Below, piece by piece: positions 55,702 through 64,000 of a stretch of DNA of 64,000 bases. The DNA comes from Mycolicibacterium porcinum (GTDB lineage: Bacteria; Actinomycetota; Actinomycetes; Mycobacteriales; Mycobacteriaceae). Position numbers and translations under genes: made by a program. The notes under the pieces are model-generated. The model saw nothing but the letters and a program-made list of their open reading frames with translations, ran no database searches and was not told the origin of the DNA. The stretch spans positions 248,001 to 312,000 of the forward strand of contig MVIG01000007.1 of NCBI GenBank assembly GCA_002086835.1. The letters are read 5' to 3'. The first letter of the stretch is position 1; each line of letters opens with the position of its first letter.

Positions 55702-56001
55702 GTGAATCCCGACAACTATCTGTACCTGTCGGCGCTGCTGTTCACTATCGGTGCATCCGGAGTATTGTTGCGGCGCAACGCCATCGTGATGTTCATGTGC
55801 GTCGAGCTCATGCTCAACGCCGCCAATCTGGCGTTCGTCGCGTTCTCCCGCATGCACGGCCAGCTCGACGGCCAGGTGGTGGCGTTCTTCACCATGGTGG
55901 TCGCCGCCTGCGAAGTGGTGGTGGGTCTGGCGATCATCATGACCATCTTCCGCACTCGCCGCTCGGCCTCGGTCGACGACGCCAGTCTGTTGAAGCATTA
56001 A
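55702..56001 (+). CDS. nuoK: NADH-quinone oxidoreductase subunit K
   Basis: A 99-residue membrane subunit with three TM helices. The two conserved glutamates sit in [19 protein letters not shown] and [17 protein letters not shown] and take part in proton transfer. GTG 55702 lies after GGGGAGGGG, four bases past the nuoJ stop. Confidence 0.95.
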   Translation: MNPDNYLYLSALLFTIGASGVLLRRNAIVMFMCVELMLNAANLAFVAFSRMHGQLDGQVVAFFTMVVAACEVVVGLAIIMTIFRTRRSASVDDASLLKH

Positions 56002-56008
56002 GGGCGCG

Positions 56009-57889
56009 ATGTCACTTCTCGTGTGGTTGCTCATCGACCTGCCGGCCTCTGGCGCGGCGATACTGCTGTTGGCCGGCCGGCGGGCGAACCGGTGGGGGCA
56101 CCTGTTGGGTTGCGCTGCCGCGCTGGCGTCGTTCGCAATCGGCGCGGTCCTGTTCGCCCAGATGCTCGGCCGGCCTGCCGAGCAGCGCGTGATCCAGGAG
56201 TCCCTGTTCTCCTGGGTCCCGGTGGCCGGCCTGCAAGTGGACTTCGGACTGCAACTCGACCAGCTGTCGGTGTGTTTCGTGCTGCTGATCACCGGTGTGG
56301 GGTCCTTGATCCACATCTATTCGATCGGCTACATGGCCGACGACCCTGACCGGCGAAGGTTCTTCGCGTACCTGAACCTGTTCCTGGCGGCCATGCTGCT
56401 GCTCGTGCTCGCGGACAACTACCTCGGCCTGTACGCCGGGTGGGAGGGCGTGGGTCTGGCCTCGTATCTGCTGATCGGGTTCTGGTCGCACAAGCCATCC
56501 GCCGCCGCGGCGGCCAAGAAGGCCTTCATCGTCAACCGGGTCGGCGACATGGGCCTCGCCATCGCCTTGATGATCATGTTCGCGACCATCGGGTCGATCT
56601 CGTTCGCCGGAGTGTTCAGTGCCGCACCGGCATTGAGCGAAGGCACCCTCACCGCGATCGGCCTGCTGCTGTTGTTGGGCGCGTGCGGCAAATCGGCCCA
56701 GGTGCCCCTGCAATCCTGGCTCGGAGACGCGATGGAGGGCCCGACTCCGGTGTCGGCCCTCATCCACGCGGCCACCATGGTCACCGCCGGCGTCTACCTG
56801 ATCGTGCGGTCGGGGCCGATCTTCGACCTGGCCCCGGGCGCCCAGACCGGTGTGGTCATCGTCGGCGCCGTCACGCTGCTGTTCGGTGCGATCATCGGCT
56901 GCGCCAAGGACGACATCAAGAAGGCCCTGGCCGCATCGACGATGAGCCAGATCGGCTACATGGTGCTGGCCGCCGGACTCGGGCCTGCCGGGTACGCGTT
57001 CGCGATCATGCACCTGCTCACCCACGGGTTCTTCAAGGCAGGCCTGTTCCTGGGCGCCGGGTCGGTGATGCACGCCATGAACGACGAAGTGGACATGCGT
57101 CGCTACGGCGGACTGCGCAAGGCCCTGCCGATCACGTTCGCCACCTTCGGGCTCGGCTATCTGGCCATCATCGGGGTGCCGCCACTGGCCGGTTTCTTCT
57201 CGAAAGACAGCATCATCGAGGCGGCGTTGGGTGCCGGAGGTGTGCGCGGTGTGATCCTCGGTGGCGCGGCCATCCTGGGCGCCGGGATCACCGCGTTCTA
57301 CATGACCCGGGTGATGCTCATGACGTTCTTCGGTGAAAAGCGTTGGGCACCAGAGGCCCATCCGCACGAGGCACCGGCCGTGATGACCTGGCCGATGATC
57401 CTGCTCGCGATCGGCTCGGTGGTCTCCGGCGGCGCGCTGGCGATCGGCGGCACGCTGTCGCACTGGCTCGAGCCGGTGGTCGGTGCGCATGAGGCACACC
57501 ACGCGATCCCCGCATGGGTGGTCACCGTGGTGGTGCTCGCGGTGGTTGCGGTCGGCATCGCGGTGGCCTACCGGATGTACGCGCAGGGGCAGGTCCCGGC
57601 CGAGGTGCCCGACGGGTCGGCGCTGACGGTGGCGGCACGGCGGGATCTGTACGGCGACGCCTTCAACGAGGCGGTGTTCATGCGGGGCGGCCAGACCCTG
57701 ACCGCGGCGCTGATCGCCGTCGACGACAAGGTGGTCGACGCCACGGCCGGCGGCCTGGCCGCGCTGGTGCGCCGAACGTCGGATGGCTTGCGCGGGTTGC
57801 AGACCGGCTTCGCCCGGTCCTACGCGCTGTCCATGCTCGGCGGCGCGGCTCTGGTGGTGGCGACGATCCTGGCGGTGCGACTGTGGTGA
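56009..57889 (+). CDS. nuoL: NADH-quinone oxidoreductase subunit L
   Basis: A 626-residue antiporter-like proton pump subunit with ~15 TM helices. Key residues: the Glu in [21 protein letters not shown] and the lysines in [36 protein letters not shown] and [21 protein letters not shown]. It is followed by the long lateral helix and a soluble tail. Starts 8 bases after nuoK; overlaps nuoM. Confidence 0.96.
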   Translation: MSLLVWLLIDLPASGAAILLLAGRRANRWGHLLGCAAALASFAIGAVLFAQMLGRPAEQRVIQESLFSWVPVAGLQVDFGLQLDQLSVCFVLLITGVGSLIHIYSIGYMADDPDRRRFFAYLNLFLAAMLLLVLADNYLGLYAGWEGVGLASYLLIGFWSHKPSAAAAAKKAFIVNRVGDMGLAIALMIMFATIGSISFAGVFSAAPALSEGTLTAIGLLLLLGACGKSAQVPLQSWLGDAMEGPTPVSALIHAATMVTAGVYLIVRSGPIFDLAPGAQTGVVIVGAVTLLFGAIIGCAKDDIKKALAASTMSQIGYMVLAAGLGPAGYAFAIMHLLTHGFFKAGLFLGAGSVMHAMNDEVDMRRYGGLRKALPITFATFGLGYLAIIGVPPLAGFFSKDSIIEAALGAGGVRGVILGGAAILGAGITAFYMTRVMLMTFFGEKRWAPEAHPHEAPAVMTWPMILLAIGSVVSGGALAIGGTLSHWLEPVVGAHEAHHAIPAWVVTVVVLAVVAVGIAVAYRMYAQGQVPAEVPDGSALTVAARRDLYGDAFNEAVFMRGGQTLTAALIAVDDKVVDATAGGLAALVRRTSDGLRGLQTGFARSYALSMLGGAALVVATILAVRLW

Positions 57890-59487
57890 GCACATTTCCG
57901 TGGCTGACGGCGCTGTGGGCGCTCCCGACGGTGGGCGCCGCGGTGGTGATGCTGCTCCCGGCCGCGCAACGGACACTCGCGAAATGGCTGGCCCTGGCGG
58001 TCTCGCTGGCGGCACTGGGGCTGGCGGGCGTGCTCGCCGTCGGCTTCGATCCGGCCGGTGAGCAGTACCAGTTCGTCGAATCACACCGCTGGATCCCGTC
58101 ATTCGGGACCGGCTACATCCTCGGGGTGGACGGGATCGCGCTGGCGCTGGTGGTCCTCACCGCGGTGCTGCTACCGCTGCTGATCGTCGCGGGCTGGAAC
58201 GACGCCACCCACCAGACCGGGCTCGGCGGCCGGGGCGTTCAGGCCTACCTGGCGTTGACACTGGCGGTCGAAGGCATGGTGTTCATGTCGCTGGTGGCGC
58301 TGGACATCCTGCTGTTCTACGTGTTCTTCGAGGCCATGCTGATCCCGATGTACTTCCTGATCGGTGGATTTGGAGGAAACCGAGCTCAAGCTTCCAAGGC
58401 GGCAGTGAAGTTCCTGCTGTACAACCTGTTCGGCGGCCTGGTCATGCTGGCCGCGGTGATCGGCCTGTACGTCGTCACCGCCCGTAGCGACGCATTCACG
58501 TCAGGCACCTTTGATTTCCGGGCGATCGTCACCGCGGTCTCGTCGGGCGAGTTCGTGATCAATCCCGCGGTGGCCAACCTGCTCTTCCTGGGTTTCATGT
58601 TCGCGTTCGCGGTCAAGGCTCCGCTGTGGCCGTTCCACCGCTGGCTGCCCGGCGCTGCCGTCCAGGCGACCCCGGCGAGTGCGGTGCTGATGATGGCGAT
58701 CATGGACAAGGTCGGCACCTTCGGTATGCTGCGCTACTGCCTGCCGCTGTTTCCGGATGCCTCAACGTATTTCCGTCCGCTGGTCATCACGCTCGCGGTG
58801 ATCGGCATCATCTACGGCGCGGTGCTGGCGATCGGCCAGACCGACGTGATGCGCCTGATCGCCTATACCTCGATCTCGCACTTCGGCTTCATCATTCTGG
58901 GTATCTTCGCCATGACCAGCCAGGGCCAGGCCGGGTCGACGCTGTACATGGTCAACCACGGGATCTCGACGGCCGCGCTGTTCCTGATCGCCGGGTTCCT
59001 GGTGTCGCGGCGCGGTTCCCGGCTGATCGACGCCTACGGCGGCGTGCAGAAGGTCGCCCCGGTGCTCGCCGGAACGTTCCTGGTGGCAGGCTTGGCGACG
59101 CTGTCGCTGCCCGGACTGGCGCCCTTCATCAGTGAATTCCTGGTTCTCATCGGCACATTCACGCGCTACCCGGTGGTCGCGGTGTTCGCCGCCACAGCGC
59201 TGGTGTTGTCCGCGGTGTACATCCTGTGGATGTACCAGCGGATGATGACCGGTCCGATCCGCGACGGGCTGCTCGAGGGCGACGACGGCGGGCGCGGCCT
59301 ACCTGATCTGGTGCCGCGCGAACTGGTTGTGGTGGCACCGTTGATCGCGCTACTGCTGGTGTTGGGCATCTATCCGAAACCCGCGCTGGACGTCATCAAT
59401 CCGGCAGTGCATCACACGTTGACCACCATCGGACAGAGCGATCCGGTGCCGAGCGCACCACCGACCATCGCCGAGGGGGGCCGCTGA
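57886..59487 (+). CDS. nuoM: NADH-quinone oxidoreductase subunit M
   Basis: A 533-residue antiporter-like subunit with ~14 TM helices. The conserved Glu is in [22 protein letters not shown], the lysine in [38 protein letters not shown], with [19 protein letters not shown] following. GTG 57886 overlaps the nuoL stop (GTGA). Confidence 0.95.
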   Translation: MSTFPWLTALWALPTVGAAVVMLLPAAQRTLAKWLALAVSLAALGLAGVLAVGFDPAGEQYQFVESHRWIPSFGTGYILGVDGIALALVVLTAVLLPLLIVAGWNDATHQTGLGGRGVQAYLALTLAVEGMVFMSLVALDILLFYVFFEAMLIPMYFLIGGFGGNRAQASKAAVKFLLYNLFGGLVMLAAVIGLYVVTARSDAFTSGTFDFRAIVTAVSSGEFVINPAVANLLFLGFMFAFAVKAPLWPFHRWLPGAAVQATPASAVLMMAIMDKVGTFGMLRYCLPLFPDASTYFRPLVITLAVIGIIYGAVLAIGQTDVMRLIAYTSISHFGFIILGIFAMTSQGQAGSTLYMVNHGISTAALFLIAGFLVSRRGSRLIDAYGGVQKVAPVLAGTFLVAGLATLSLPGLAPFISEFLVLIGTFTRYPVVAVFAATALVLSAVYILWMYQRMMTGPIRDGLLEGDDGGRGLPDLVPRELVVVAPLIALLLVLGIYPKPALDVINPAVHHTLTTIGQSDPVPSAPPTIAEGGR

Positions 59488-59489
59488 TC

Positions 59490-61055
59490 ATGGTGACGCC
59501 GAGCATCGAGTACGGCCTGCTCTCCCCCATGCTGATCGTTTTCGGGGTGGGCGTGGCCGGTGTACTGGTCGAGGCCTTCCTGCCCCGGTCGGCGCGGTAC
59601 GGGGTGCAGGTTGCCCTCGCGCTGGGTGGGTTGGTCGCCGCCGTCGTGGCCGTGGTGCTGCTGGCCCGGGACCTGCAGGGCACCCCCGGAAAGCCCGCGG
59701 TGCTGGGCTCGGTGGTCCTCGATGCCCCGGCGTTGTTCCTGCAGGGGACGATCGCCCTGATCGGGATTCTCGGCATCCTGCTCATCGCCGAGCGCCAGTC
59801 CGCCGCCGAGACTTCCGGCGGCGCGCGTGGTCTGGACGGCTTCACCCCTCAGGCATCGGCGGTGCCGGGCAGTGTGGCCGAGCAACTGGCCACGAAGACC
59901 GGGGTGATGCAGACCGAGGTCTTCCCGCTGACCATGTTCGCGATCGGCGGCATGCTGCTGTTCGGAGCCGCCGATGATCTGCTGACCATGTTCATCGCGC
60001 TGGAGGTGCTCTCGCTTCCGCTGTATCTGCTGTGCGGGCTGGCCCGTCGCCGACGGCTGCTTTCACAAGAGGCGTCGCTCAAATACTTTCTGCTGGGGGC
60101 GTTCTCGTCGGCATTTTTCCTGTACGGGTCGGCCATGTTGTATGGCTACGCCGGCACCCTCGACCTCAGCGGGATCGCCAACGCGGTGGTCACCAAGGAG
60201 CCCAACACCCCGCTGGCGCTGATCGGAATCGCCCTGCTGCTGGTCGGGGTGTTGTTCAAAGTCGGTGCCGTGCCCTTCCATTCGTGGATCCCCGATGTAT
60301 ACCAGGGTGCTCCCACCGCGATCACCGCATTCATGGCGGCAGGAACCAAGATCGCCGCGTTCGGTGCCATGCTGCGCATCTTCTACGTCGCACTGCCGCA
60401 GTTGCGGGACGACTGGCGGCCGGTCCTGTGGGCCATCGCGATCCTGACCATGGTCGTCGGCACCATCACGGCCGTCACCCAGACCGACGTCAAACGCATG
60501 CTGGCCTACTCCGCGGTGGCGCACTCCGGATTCATCCTCACCGGCGTGATCGCGGCCAACCCCGCCGGGGTGTCCTCGACGCTGTTCTATCTGTTCGCCT
60601 ACGGATTCAGCACGCTCGGCGCGTTCGCGGTCGTCGGCCTGGTCCGGAACAGCTCCGGCGAGGAGGCCTCCGGGATGGCCCAGTGGGCTGGTCTCGGCCG
60701 GCGGTATCCGATTGTCGGCGTGGTGTTTTCCCTGTTCCTGCTTGCATTTGCCGGGATCCCGCTGACCAGCGGATTCGTCAGCAAGTTCGCGGTGTTCAAA
60801 GCTGCGGGTGAGGGCGGGGCGATTCCACTGGTCATCGTCGGCGTCGTCGCCAGTGCCGTAGCGGCCTACTTCTACGTCCGGGTGATCGTGCTGATGTTCT
60901 TCACCGATCCGCCCGAGGACGCACCGGAGGTCGTCATTCCCAGCGGGCTCACCACCGCTGTCATCACCGTCACCGCGGCCGTCACGTTCGCACTGGGCGC
61001 CTTGCCGCAGCCGCTGCTGGACCTGGCCAACAACGCCGAAACCTTCTTGCGCTGA
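59490..61055 (+). CDS. nuoN: NADH-quinone oxidoreductase subunit N
   Basis: A 521-residue antiporter-like subunit with ~14 TM helices. Markers: FIALEVLSLPLYLLCGLARRRRLLSQEASLKYFLLGAFSSAFFLYGSAML, KVGAVPFHSWIPDVYQGAPTAITAFMAAGTKIAAF and TQTDVKRMLAYSAVAHSGFIL. It starts 2 bases after nuoM and ends the operon, 13 bases from the convergent TetR gene stop. Confidence 0.95.
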   Translation: MVTPSIEYGLLSPMLIVFGVGVAGVLVEAFLPRSARYGVQVALALGGLVAAVVAVVLLARDLQGTPGKPAVLGSVVLDAPALFLQGTIALIGILGILLIAERQSAAETSGGARGLDGFTPQASAVPGSVAEQLATKTGVMQTEVFPLTMFAIGGMLLFGAADDLLTMFIALEVLSLPLYLLCGLARRRRLLSQEASLKYFLLGAFSSAFFLYGSAMLYGYAGTLDLSGIANAVVTKEPNTPLALIGIALLLVGVLFKVGAVPFHSWIPDVYQGAPTAITAFMAAGTKIAAFGAMLRIFYVALPQLRDDWRPVLWAIAILTMVVGTITAVTQTDVKRMLAYSAVAHSGFILTGVIAANPAGVSSTLFYLFAYGFSTLGAFAVVGLVRNSSGEEASGMAQWAGLGRRYPIVGVVFSLFLLAFAGIPLTSGFVSKFAVFKAAGEGGAIPLVIVGVVASAVAAYFYVRVIVLMFFTDPPEDAPEVVIPSGLTTAVITVTAAVTFALGALPQPLLDLANNAETFLR

Positions 61056-61068
61056 GTGCCCGCCGGCC

Positions 61069-61665
61069 TCAGGGCAGCAGCCCGGCCTGCCGGTAGGCCG
61101 ACACCAGGTATCGCCGCATCTCCGCGACGTCGGGCGGATTCGGTTGCAGCACACGGTAGGTGACCGCGCCGGCGAGCATGTCGACGAGCACGTCGAGGTC
61201 GGCGCTCGCGGAAACCCGACCCGCATGCTGCGCCTTGATCAGCAATCGCTTGGTCAGTTCGCGGCGGGGCGCGATGTAGTGCGTCCAGTAGGTCTGCATC
61301 AACCGGGGGTGCGTCACCGCCGAGCCGTAGACCTGTGCGACCAGCGCACGGAATCGCGGATCGGCCGCGGTCGCGGCGGCGGCGTCGATATTGCGCTCGA
61401 CCAGGATCTCGGGCGCTGTCGCGTCGATGTCCTCGACGGTGGGCCAGCGCAGATCGCCCACCGACGTCTCGATCGCATCGGCCACCAGGTCTTCTTTCGT
61501 GGACCAGCGACGATAGATGGTCGGCTTGCCCACACCGGCCCGCTTGGCCACCTGTTCGATACTCATGCCGGCAATGCCGTGCTCGGAGAACAGTTCCAGC
61601 GCCGCGGCCAGGATCGTGGCGTCCAATGACGAATCGCGCGGCCGTCCGGGTGCGGGGCGCGTCAC
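61069..61665 (-). CDS. TetR family transcriptional regulator
   Basis: A 198-residue regulator. HTH: DATILAAALELFSEHGIAGMSIEQVAKRAGVGKPTIYRRWSTKEDLVADAI. GTG 61665 overlaps the upstream monooxygenase stop (GTGA), so it is cotranslated with that gene. A longer frame to 61734 lies inside the monooxygenase gene. A palindrome at 63136-63145 upstream of the operon is its likely site. Confidence 0.85.
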   Translation of the reverse strand: MTRPAPGRPRDSSLDATILAAALELFSEHGIAGMSIEQVAKRAGVGKPTIYRRWSTKEDLVADAIETSVGDLRWPTVEDIDATAPEILVERNIDAAAATAADPRFRALVAQVYGSAVTHPRLMQTYWTHYIAPRRELTKRLLIKAQHAGRVSASADLDVLVDMLAGAVTYRVLQPNPPDVAEMRRYLVSAYRQAGLLP

Positions 61666-63113
61666 CGTACGGTCCCGGTGCTCAGGGCCGCGCGCAGCCA
61701 GCGATCCAGTCCGTCGGCGTCCGGTCCGCGCCACGCCAGATGACCGTCGGGGCGTATCAGCATGTTGTCGGAACTCTCCAGCCCGGTGACGAGATCGCCG
61801 AGATGCGACCGCGCCACCTCCTCCAGGTGCCGCGGGCCGAGCAACAGCCAGTGCCCCCGTAGCTCCTCGTACAAGCGCCTGGACCCGAATCGGCGGTCGG
61901 GCACCCGATCGCCCGGGCGGGGTCTGCTTGCCGGACAGCTCTTCTCGGCCAGCGGACCGCGCCGATAGGTCACCCAGAGCTGCGACGTCTGATAGGTCAC
62001 CCAGCGCTGCACGGCGGGCACGCCGAAGATCGGTCCGATCACCCGGTCCCGCACGAACCGCCCCAGCGGATTCTGTGCGATGTTGACCTTGGTCACCAGG
62101 CTGGTGTTGCGCAGCACCTCGGTCGCCAGCGGACGCCGTTCTGCCTCATAGGAATCGAGCAGTCCGTCCTTGGCGCGTCCATCGCACACGAGTGCCAGTT
62201 TCCAGGCCAGGTTCTCGGCGTCGCCCAGCCCGGTGAGCATGCCCTGCCCGCCGAACGGCGCGTGCGTGTGGCCCGCGTCTCCGGCGAGTAGGACGCGGCC
62301 GGCGCGATAGCGGGCGGCCAGCCTCCGGTGCACCGTGAACTCGGACAGCCAGCCGGCCTCCAGCACGTGCACATCATGACCGGTTCGTTCGGGAAGGATC
62401 CGCTCGATGCGCGCGAGAAGCTCCTCACCGGTGGACTTTTCACCGGAATGGCCGGGATCGTAGGCGATGACGCGCCAACCGTCCCCAGGCATCGGCATCA
62501 CGCCGACCATGCCGTCGGGGTGAATCCAGCCCGTGGTTCCCGACCGATCGAGATCCCAGTCCAGCCGGACGTCGGCGAGCAGGAATCGCTCGCTGAGTTT
62601 CACCCCCGGAAACCCGATTCCGGCGAGCCGCCGGGTGGCACTGCCGGCTCCGTCACACCCCACCAGCCAGGACGCGGGCACCTGTGCGTCGGCGACAGTT
62701 GCCACCACGCCGGAGTCGTCCTGCCGCAGATCCGTCAGCGGCGACCCCCACTCGATGGCCCCGCCGAGTTCTTCCAACCGGTTCCGCAGCGCCGCTTCGA
62801 CTTCCGCCTGGGAGATCACCATCGGCGGTGCCGCGGTATGGATTCCGGGATCGCCGAATCTGATCCGCATCAGCGGTTTGTCACCGAGATATGTGGTGAT
62901 CTTCATGGCACGCACCGACCGGTCCGGCAGATCTGCGAGCGCACCGAGCCGATCGAGCACCTCGGAACCGCGCGCATGGACGAAGTTGGCCCGCGACGTC
63001 GTCGCCGGTCCGGCGGCCTTGTCGACCACCCGGACCGGTGTTCCCTGCTCCAGTAGGCCACACGCCAGGGCCAGACCGACCGGCCCTGCACCGACCACCA
63101 ACACGCCGTCCAT
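61662..63113 (-). CDS. FAD-dependent aromatic-ring monooxygenase (PheA/TfdB-like)
   Basis: A 483-residue group A flavoprotein monooxygenase. GVLVVGAGPVGLALACGLLEQG is the FAD dinucleotide fold, SWLVGCDGAGSATRRLAGIGFPG the DG motif, and LLAGDAGHTHAPFGGQGMLTGLGDAENLAWKLALVCDG the GD-x-x-H motif near residues 290-330. These enzymes hydroxylate phenols or polyketide-like rings. ATG 63113 has AAAGGG upstream. Substrate unknown. Codes for the first gene of a two-gene operon with the TetR. Confidence 0.88.
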   Translation of the reverse strand: MDGVLVVGAGPVGLALACGLLEQGTPVRVVDKAAGPATTSRANFVHARGSEVLDRLGALADLPDRSVRAMKITTYLGDKPLMRIRFGDPGIHTAAPPMVISQAEVEAALRNRLEELGGAIEWGSPLTDLRQDDSGVVATVADAQVPASWLVGCDGAGSATRRLAGIGFPGVKLSERFLLADVRLDWDLDRSGTTGWIHPDGMVGVMPMPGDGWRVIAYDPGHSGEKSTGEELLARIERILPERTGHDVHVLEAGWLSEFTVHRRLAARYRAGRVLLAGDAGHTHAPFGGQGMLTGLGDAENLAWKLALVCDGRAKDGLLDSYEAERRPLATEVLRNTSLVTKVNIAQNPLGRFVRDRVIGPIFGVPAVQRWVTYQTSQLWVTYRRGPLAEKSCPASRPRPGDRVPDRRFGSRRLYEELRGHWLLLGPRHLEEVARSHLGDLVTGLESSDNMLIRPDGHLAWRGPDADGLDRWLRAALSTGTVR

Positions 63114-63135
63114 CGCCAACCCTTTCAATAACGAA

Positions 63136-63145
63136 ACGGTACCGT
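63136..63145. promoter_or_regulatory. 10-bp palindrome ACGGTACCGT, candidate TetR site
   Basis: The palindrome is 22 bases upstream of the monooxygenase ATG, close to the likely promoter of the monooxygenase-TetR operon. Similar ACGGTACCGT cores are common in TetR sites. Confidence 0.5.
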
Positions 63146-63244
63146 AATCGAATATACGTATCCGGCACCCCTCGCGCTAGGTTTGACGAAGAGCGTTCGC
63201 TGCCGACCGGCCGATCGCGATGCGCGCAAAGAGGGGGCTCGACG

Positions 63245-63631
63245 ATGCCGAAGATTCAGTGGCTGGACCAGCCCGAAGAGCACGACTACCCCGCGGCGGC
63301 CGACTATCTGGAGCTCATCGCCGACCCGAAGACGGTTTCCGGCATCGTCGACGCGCTTCACCACGGCACCGTCGCCCACAAGAAGGCCAAGGACATCCTG
63401 CGGGCCGCGCGGCTACCCCTGTTGCCAAAAGACAGCGCTCACGTCAAAGCCGACCTACAAAAGGTGATCGACGGCAAGCCGCTCTCGCCGATCCTCCTGG
63501 TCCGTGGCCAACTCTCCCCCGCGGTACCGCTACAGATCGCCGACGGTTACCACCGGGTATGCGCCAGCTACTACGTCGATGAAAACACCGACATCCCGGT
63601 GATTCTCGCGGCCATTCCCACGTCGGATTAG
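63245..63631 (+). CDS. small hypothetical protein, ParB-like segment
   Basis: A 128-residue soluble protein. Its C-terminal part (DLQKVIDGKPLSPILLVRGQ, PLQIADGYHRVCASYYVDENTDIPVIL) resembles the DG-x-HR core of ParB/sulfiredoxin-type folds. The N-terminal half (HDYPAAADYLELIADPKTVSGIVDALHH) is helical. AGAGGGGG precedes the ATG. Function unknown. The downstream convergent gene stops 2 bases away. Confidence 0.65.
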   Translation: MPKIQWLDQPEEHDYPAAADYLELIADPKTVSGIVDALHHGTVAHKKAKDILRAARLPLLPKDSAHVKADLQKVIDGKPLSPILLVRGQLSPAVPLQIADGYHRVCASYYVDENTDIPVILAAIPTSD

Positions 63632-63632
63632 G

Positions 63633-64000
63633 TCAGCTGCCGAAGAACACACGATCCGCGCAGTGCAGATCGCTGGGGTCGAAATACTTCTGTGCCCAAG
63701 CGTCGGTGGTTCCCAGGAACCAGCCCGCCGCGGCGGCCGCTCCCCTGCGGTCGGCGGTGGCGCCGACCGCGCCCGCCGGCGTTCCGGACTTGGTGCTCAA
63801 CGCATCCAGGAACTGGTAATGATCGACCAACTCCAAGGCCTCGATCACGAAGGCCGTCGCCACGTCGGCATCGCGGATGGCCAGCAGGTTGTCACCGTTG
63901 GCCTGTTCACCGCCCAGGGCCAGGTTCGACGAGCCGCAGTACACGACCGGGTCTGCGCTACGGAACCCGCACACCACGAACTTGTGATGTACCTCGTGCC
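63633..64000 (-). CDS. phospholipase D-like protein, C-terminal part (runs off the right edge)
   Basis: The last ~121 codons of a minus-strand gene whose start lies beyond 64000. Visible motifs: HEVHHKFVVCGF at the very edge (HxK of an HKD motif), then PVVYCGSSNLALGGEQANGDNLLAI, matching the end of the PLD active-site half. The residue four after the Lys, normally Asp, appears to be Gly. The C-terminus (YFDPSDLHCADRVFFGS) is specific to a bacterial group of PLD-like proteins. Such proteins cleave phosphodiesters in lipids or nucleic acids. Confidence 0.7.
   Translation of the reverse strand, partial: HEVHHKFVVCGFRSADPVVYCGSSNLALGGEQANGDNLLAIRDADVATAFVIEALELVDHYQFLDALSTKSGTPAGAVGATADRRGAAAAAGWFLGTTDAWAQKYFDPSDLHCADRVFFGS

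Noticed and set aside
56012..58102. 696-codon minus-strand frame opposite nuoL
   Set aside because: Antisense to nuoL; low-complexity His/Arg/Gln-rich translation with no recognisable domain.

Overview
The window is high-GC actinobacterial chromosome, and its gene content and order point to a fast-growing mycobacterium (Mycolicibacterium type). The evidence is an antigen 85 mycolyltransferase, an MmpL transporter, cutinase, a secreted AroQ-gamma chorismate mutase, a DUF4185 protein, an ssrA tag ending YALAA, and the block prfB-mscS-ftsE-ftsX-smpB-ssrA / fprA / hisN / fadE24-fadE23 / nuoA-N known from mycobacteria. No insertion sequence, prophage, CRISPR array or tRNA was seen.

Layout. 0-5 kb: two related small proteins in tandem, a secreted chorismate mutase with a DUF2993 membrane protein, then a polytopic membrane protein and a metal-dependent-hydrolase-like protein. 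The last is divergent from a TetR regulator, with a perfect inverted repeat between them. 5-10.4 kb: a catabolic group (epoxide-hydrolase-like enzyme, D-amino-acylase-type amidohydrolase, Rieske oxygenase, TetR) around a second perfect inverted repeat. 10.3-18.7 kb: cell envelope genes (DUF4185, MmpL without MmpS, membrane protein, orphan NarL-type histidine kinase, cutinase). 19-28.5 kb: conserved translation-termination/rescue and division block (tmRNA, smpB, ftsX, ftsE, mscS, prfB), divergent fprA, hisN, and a quinone-reductase/HxlR pair with a 20-bp palindrome.

28.5-33.4 kb: fadE24-fadE23 behind a palindrome, a YhdH-like reductase and an antigen 85 gene, with strong hairpin terminators. 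33.8-43.4 kb: the most interesting accessory region. It holds a flavin monooxygenase-like protein, a short homogentisate-dioxygenase-like cupin, an alpha/beta hydrolase, a CaiB-type CoA transferase, an HMG-CoA-lyase-like aldolase and a TetR regulator. It ends with a translationally coupled acyl-CoA dehydrogenase / APH-type kinase / DUF6285 triad that resembles the LvaC-LvaA-LvaB module for 4-hydroxyacyl-CoA breakdown. A 19-base element is shared upstream of the monooxygenase and the dioxygenase genes.

43.5-45.6 kb: small housekeeping and hypothetical genes. 45.8-61.1 kb: the complete 14-gene nuo operon for respiratory complex I, preceded by a CRP-like site. 61-64 kb: a TetR/FAD-monooxygenase operon, a small protein with an IADGYHR segment, and the C-terminal part of a phospholipase-D-like protein that runs off the right edge. 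All functional assignments come from reading motifs and from recall of families; no database search was run.
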